Below, one piece after another: positions 60,437 to 64,000 of a stretch of 64,000 bases of DNA (the first letter of the stretch is position 1; the number at the start of each line of letters is the position of its first letter). Made by a program: the position numbers and the translations under genes. The notes beneath the pieces were generated by a model that worked only from the letters and a program-made list of their open reading frames with translations, was not told where the DNA came from and searched no databases. Source of the stretch: JAJFFW01 sp963922595 (GTDB taxonomy: Bacteria > Pseudomonadota > Alphaproteobacteria > Caulobacterales > Parvularculaceae); NCBI GenBank assembly GCA_963922595.1, contig CAWUIM010000008.1, positions 13,263 through 77,262 of the forward strand. Direction: 5' to 3'.

Positions 60437-60894
60437 GGGACGGGGCTTTCAGGGTTTCGAATTTCCCGGAAAAACGGTTGAGCGCAAAACTTTTTTCTCC
60501 ACCTGCGGATGAAAAGCGTCCGCATCCTACACCGTCACCCCGGACTTGATCCGGGGTCCAGGGTTAGGAACCGAACTGTTGCGGCCATGACTTCCATTGA
60601 TCGCTTCCTCCGCAATGCGCTGCCCTGGACCCTGACTTTCGTCAGGGTGACGACGGAATGGAAATTAGTTTGTCCTAGCCCGATACTCCATCACTGAACG
60701 AATCAGCAGTGGTTTTCAAACCGGATTTTACGATCGTAAGTCATATCTTTGACGTGGTTCGCCACAGTGAGTAACAGTATTCAATTCTGGCTATGACTCT
60801 GTGATGGCAGGTTAGTTTATACTAACCCAAGTTGCGCTGGAAATCGGCCAGTAACTGGTCAATTCTGCTTTTGAGGAAAAGCTGTGATATTCAA
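60437..60894. other. Gene-free stretch with palindromes
   Basis: No gene is supported in about 460 bp. It holds an inverted repeat pair: arm 1 60533-60563 (CGTCACCCCGGACTTGATCC...) and arm 2 60623-60652 (CCCTGGACCCTGACTTTCGT...). Each arm is itself a hairpin (CCCCGGA/TCCGGGG and CCCTGAC/GTCAGGG). Base composition becomes AT-richer from about 60660 on, which continues into the next gene. Confidence 0.7.
60810..60827. promoter_or_regulatory. Perfect 7-bp palindrome, possible operator
   Basis: GGTTAGTTTATACTAACC: GGTTAGT and ACTAACC around TTAT, 68 bp before the ATG at 60895. It could be a repressor site for the following gene or a small hairpin. No protein can be named. Confidence 0.4.
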
Positions 60895-61023
60895 ATGAAA
60901 AACACTTCGAAAACAAAATCAATAAGCAAGAATAATCCCATACTGTGCCCAGAAAATCAGACTCCCTCGGATGCAGAGGAATAGTGGCTAACATGGTGGA
61001 ATGAAGATTACACGTGGGATGGT
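60895..61023 (+). pseudogene. Probable original N-terminus of the pentapeptide gene, interrupted by TAG
   Basis: In the same frame as the gene at 61024, an ATG at 60895 opens MKNTSKTKSISKNNPILCPE and runs to DAEE before a TAG at 60982-60984. Directly after the stop the frame gives WLTWWNEDYTWDG and joins LSRKSW. Tryptophan-rich text in frame after the stop reads like protein, so the TAG looks like a nonsense change in a once longer gene, or the true start lies after it at TTG 61024. Confidence 0.5.
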
Positions 61024-62934
61024 TTGAGTAGAAAAAGTTGGCGAGGTTGGAAAATCGAACCTCAAAAACAGGTGCCTGTGCATTCGCAGATTGCATCTAA
61101 TGAATGGAAAAACGCAACATTACAGGATTATTGGCTAGCAGCCGGGGTTTCCGAAGGCGACCTAATTGATGTCGGCGGTCGACTATTTACGCCATATCAT
61201 TGTCCCTATACGAATAAAGAAGGCGAGAAATCCATAAAAGCTAATTGGTCTAGTGAAACTTGGGAGTACTTCGAAAATAAATTGTCTAAATTAGCTCTAA
61301 ATGCAAAGGCAACGCAATTTTCGGGACCGAACTCGGGTGAGCCAGACCTACGGGTTCAATTGCAAGGAGTTGTCCTTAGGAAATTGCCGGTTTTTGGCAG
61401 ACCGTGGTTTGTATGCGCAAGAAACACATATTTCAGCGGTAAGAACCCGTGGCGAGAATTACAATTTGGGGAAAATTGTGAGTTAACCGGCGCGTTCTTG
61501 GACGGGGACGTGAATTTGAGATATCACGACGATTTGGAAGTGCCAATCTTAGCGCGTTCGCTCATCAATGGCAGCCTGACTTTATTGGACGAATCGGCAT
61601 TCGCCGTCGAAGAGAAGCATCCCAAAAGCGTCTCACTGGCGCGGGCGCACATACGCGGAATGCTTAATGGCTCTCGTTTTCACTTTGATCAATTGAATTG
61701 CCACAAACTCATTGTCGACGGGAACGTGTTCTTGCACGAGTGTATATTTCGGAATGCTGCTGATATGTCGCATACGGGCCTTTTGGGCGACGTGATTTTC
61801 CGTGGGAGTATTTTTCATCACCTAGCTGATTTTTCTGATGCATTGATTGGCGGTGATGGCGAGTCTTCATCCGCCGTCAGTTTTTTGCAAGCTCATTTTT
61901 TTGGGCTTGTTACATTCGAAGGCGCAGTATTCCATGGAGACTGCAATTTTCAACAAGCAGTGTTCGACACTCGCGTCAGCTTTGAAAAGATTCGATTTTT
62001 CTCGCTAAAGAAATTCAGTTTTGAAAGTGCGGAATTCAAGGCACCATTGTCGTTTTCGCCGCAAAATGTGCCTGAGAAACGAAGTGCGTTGGATCGGACT
62101 TTTATTGATGCTCAAATGCCCCACCTAATTGATTGTACAAGTACTGATGTATTTTCACTCTTCAGCGCATTTGATGGAGCAAGATTTGCTGGCAGGGTGG
62201 ATTTCAGTCCAGCAACGCTGCGTGATGACATGGGTTTCTGGGAGGCTTTACGCCGGGCTGAAAATTGGAAGCGGAGATCGTGGAAAGAATGGGTTCATCG
62301 GGTCAATGCGAAAGGTGTCAGATGGGCTATAAGGCTTGCTATCCGGTGCCGAAAGTATCGGCGACTCAATAATATTGTTACTGGTCGCGACGCTCGATTG
62401 CGCGCACTTGAAGGTGGATTTCGAATAATCAAACAAGGCGCGGAGGTGGGCCGCGACCGATTGCGGGAACAACGCTTCTATCGCTACGAGCTTAGGGCAA
62501 GACGCGACAATAGCCAAACCCCGGTTTGGGAGCGGTTACTATCAATTATGTTCGGCGCAACATCCGATTACGGCGCATCAGTGAGCAAGCCCTTTTTTTG
62601 GTTTACTGGAGTCTATTTCCTTGGCGCATTGATTTATTTCTTAGTTTATGGAGGCGTGCGAGGCCAACTGGAAACGCTATTCTCTTTCGATATTAAAAAG
62701 CCGATAGATAAGTCAGTCATTGAAGCGCTGATTCTATCCGGAGAAACGATGCTACGCCCGTTTTTTATTTGGGCACCACGCCGTGATGAGGCTGATAGTG
62801 TTGCGGCAACATTGTTGGACAATGGCCCCGTTGGTATCATTGTGCGCATTCTTGCAAGCTTCCAGTCGTTTTCGGCAGTGATACTGCTTTTTCTAGTCGT
62901 GCTTGCAGTGCGCCGCAGATTCCAACTAAATTAA
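61024..62934 (+). CDS. Pentapeptide-repeat membrane protein, AT-rich and probably acquired
   Basis: 636 residues from TTG 61024. N-terminal region with ATLQDYWLAAGVSEGDLIDVGG; middle (about 140-370) of degenerate pentapeptide repeats with Phe at the centre (F-x-x-A-x-F: VIFRGSIFHHLADFSDALI, VTFEGAVFHGDCNFQQAVF), expected to form a right-handed beta-helix; basic region (about 400-490); C-terminal membrane part with one helix near 515-535 (FFWFTGVYFLGALIYFLVYGG) and another near 605-630, resembling a small ion-channel module. Lower GC and different codon use from its neighbours suggest transfer. N-terminus may be truncated by the TAG upstream. Confidence 0.7.
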   Translation: MSRKSWRGWKIEPQKQVPVHSQIASNEWKNATLQDYWLAAGVSEGDLIDVGGRLFTPYHCPYTNKEGEKSIKANWSSETWEYFENKLSKLALNAKATQFSGPNSGEPDLRVQLQGVVLRKLPVFGRPWFVCARNTYFSGKNPWRELQFGENCELTGAFLDGDVNLRYHDDLEVPILARSLINGSLTLLDESAFAVEEKHPKSVSLARAHIRGMLNGSRFHFDQLNCHKLIVDGNVFLHECIFRNAADMSHTGLLGDVIFRGSIFHHLADFSDALIGGDGESSSAVSFLQAHFFGLVTFEGAVFHGDCNFQQAVFDTRVSFEKIRFFSLKKFSFESAEFKAPLSFSPQNVPEKRSALDRTFIDAQMPHLIDCTSTDVFSLFSAFDGARFAGRVDFSPATLRDDMGFWEALRRAENWKRRSWKEWVHRVNAKGVRWAIRLAIRCRKYRRLNNIVTGRDARLRALEGGFRIIKQGAEVGRDRLREQRFYRYELRARRDNSQTPVWERLLSIMFGATSDYGASVSKPFFWFTGVYFLGALIYFLVYGGVRGQLETLFSFDIKKPIDKSVIEALILSGETMLRPFFIWAPRRDEADSVAATLLDNGPVGIIVRILASFQSFSAVILLFLVVLAVRRRFQLN

Positions 62935-63055
62935 ACATTTACCTGATTGTTGCGTGTGGCCTCCAAATTTCGCCGCACGACGTCAACATAAGTTGCGATT
63001 AAAATACGTTTCGTTATGCGGCCTACGTTCCGTTTCCAAAAAGCCACCGCGCCCC

Positions 63056-64000
63056 CTAAACCTCCGCCAGCGCGCGGTGGATATATTGCACCACCACGGA
63101 GCCTTCGCCGACGCCGGAGGCGACGCGTTTGACCGAGCCTGCGCGCACGTCGCCGACGGCGTAGACGCGCGGCCAGCTTGTCTCGTAGATCTCGGGCATG
63201 CGGTCGAGGGACCAGCCAGCTTTCACCAGTTGGATGTTCTCTATGGCGGCGCCGGTTTTCAAAAAGCCCTTGTCATCGCGCGCGATAGTCTCGGGCAGCC
63301 AGCCGGCGGCGGGCGTCGCGCCGATAAAGAGAAACAGGAACGGATTGTCGAGGGTCGTGTTTTTAGCGCCGACGGTGGTGAGCTCGGCGGACTGGATGCG
63401 CGCGCCGTCACCCTCAACCGCGGTGATCTCGGTTTCCGGGTGCAGATGAATGTTTTCCGTCTCTTCAAGGCGGCGCACCAGATATTCCGACATCGTGTCG
63501 CGGATGTTCGGGCGGCGATATAAGACGTGTACGTCCTTTGCGTAGCTGGAGAGGAACACTGCGCCCTGGCCGGCGGAGTTGCCGGCGCCCACAATGGCGA
63601 CGGTCGATCCCTTGCAGATTTGGGCTTCCATGGCGGTGGCGCCGTAATAAATGCCGCGTCCTTCATACTGCTCGATATTGTCGATGGGGAGGCGCCGGTA
63701 GTCGGCGCCGGCGGCGACGACGATTGCGCGGGCCGAGAGTGAGCGGCCGTCTTCCAGATGGAGGCAATAAGCGCCGTCATTTTCTTCCAGCTTGACGGCT
63801 TTGGCCGGTGCGGCGAGGCGGGCGCCGAATTTTTGCGCCTGGACGTTGGCGCGCTCGGCGAGTTCGCGGCCCGAAATGCCGGACGGGAAGCCGAGATAGT
63901 TTTCGATCTTTGAGCTTGTCCCCGCCTGGCCGCCGGGCGCGGTCGCGTCGAGCGTGACGACGCTGAGGCCTTCCGACGCGGCGTAGACGGAGGCGGCGAG
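63056..64000 (-). CDS. Thioredoxin-reductase-like flavoprotein without CxxC (cut by window edge)
   Basis: The frame runs off the right edge; 314 residues are visible. It begins at the edge with LAASVYAASEGLSV, then GGQAGTSSKIENYLGFPSGISG, the NADPH-binding VAIVGAGNSAGQGAVFLS, and the FAD-closing VYAVGDVRAGSVKRVASGVGEGS. Where thioredoxin reductase has the CxxC, this protein has YYGATAMEAQ, so it lacks the redox disulfide. This fits the large family of TrxR-like proteins often fused to a cyclic-nucleotide or receiver domain; the N-terminal part is outside the window. Electron acceptor unknown. Confidence 0.85.
   Translation of the reverse strand, partial: LAASVYAASEGLSVVTLDATAPGGQAGTSSKIENYLGFPSGISGRELAERANVQAQKFGARLAAPAKAVKLEENDGAYCLHLEDGRSLSARAIVVAAGADYRRLPIDNIEQYEGRGIYYGATAMEAQICKGSTVAIVGAGNSAGQGAVFLSSYAKDVHVLYRRPNIRDTMSEYLVRRLEETENIHLHPETEITAVEGDGARIQSAELTTVGAKNTTLDNPFLFLFIGATPAAGWLPETIARDDKGFLKTGAAIENIQLVKAGWSLDRMPEIYETSWPRVYAVGDVRAGSVKRVASGVGEGSVVVQYIHRALAEV

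Noticed and set aside
1..64000. tRNA, rRNA, IS elements or integrases
   Set aside because: None could be recognised by reading; short or degenerate ones could still have been missed without a search tool.

Overview
The window carries a nearly complete alphaproteobacterial photosynthesis gene cluster (about 1011-38125), followed by ordinary housekeeping genes. The genes for a type II reaction centre (pufLM, puhA), LH1 antenna (pufBA), bacteriochlorophyll a synthesis with the oxygen-dependent cyclase acsF, spheroidene/spirilloxanthin-type carotenoid genes (crtCDEF) and the PpsR/AerR regulator pair point to an aerobic or facultatively aerobic anoxygenic phototroph. I cannot fix the family from sequence alone.

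Layout of the cluster. (1) 1-1005: tail of a DUF3422 gene and a small membrane protein outside the cluster. (2) 1011-3400, minus: crtC-crtD. (3) 3489-13285, plus: crtE-crtF, then bchCXYZ-pufQBALM, then bciA. (4) 14493-29956, minus: one tightly overlapped run bchF-bchN-bchB-bchH-bchL-bchM-lhaA-puhA-puhB-puhC-orf101-acsF-puhE-hemA. (5) 30391-38125, plus: aerR/ppaA-ppsR, then bchG-pucC-like-bchP-tspO-orf108-hemC. PpsR palindromes (TGT-N12-ACA) lie in the crtD/crtE, bchC, bchG and bchF promoter regions. The first three share the same tandem geometry: 26 bp from start to start, with one site on the -35 and the other on the -10. Missing from the window are bchD, bchI, bchO, crtB, crtI, crtA and pufC, so Mg chelatase and the early carotenoid steps must be encoded elsewhere if the organism is phototrophic.

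Flank at 38225-58824: KDPG aldolase, phosphotransferase, alpha/beta hydrolase, purD, a Pro-Glu-rich envelope protein, tdk, dapF, a family 2 glycosyltransferase with an outer-membrane protein, lepA, a secreted-type metalloprotease, mscL, an IalB-like protein, aconitase, galE, a mannose-1-phosphate guanylyltransferase and glmS.

Right end (58936-64000) is the accessory part. One ORF is filled with six palindromic elements that keep the reading frame open, in the manner of Rickettsia palindromic elements. There are two other palindromic repeat families, an AT-richer pentapeptide-repeat membrane gene whose likely N-terminus is cut by an in-frame amber codon, and a partial thioredoxin-reductase-like flavoprotein without the CxxC. 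A 52-bp element occurs twice in the window (43737 and 60383) and is unexplained.

The most notable observations are the fixed PpsR-site geometry with probable leaderless starts of bchC and bchG, crtC without a normal start codon, the in-frame palindromic repeat family, the duplicated 52-bp element, and two uncharacterised small genes (orf101, orf108) embedded in photosynthesis operons.
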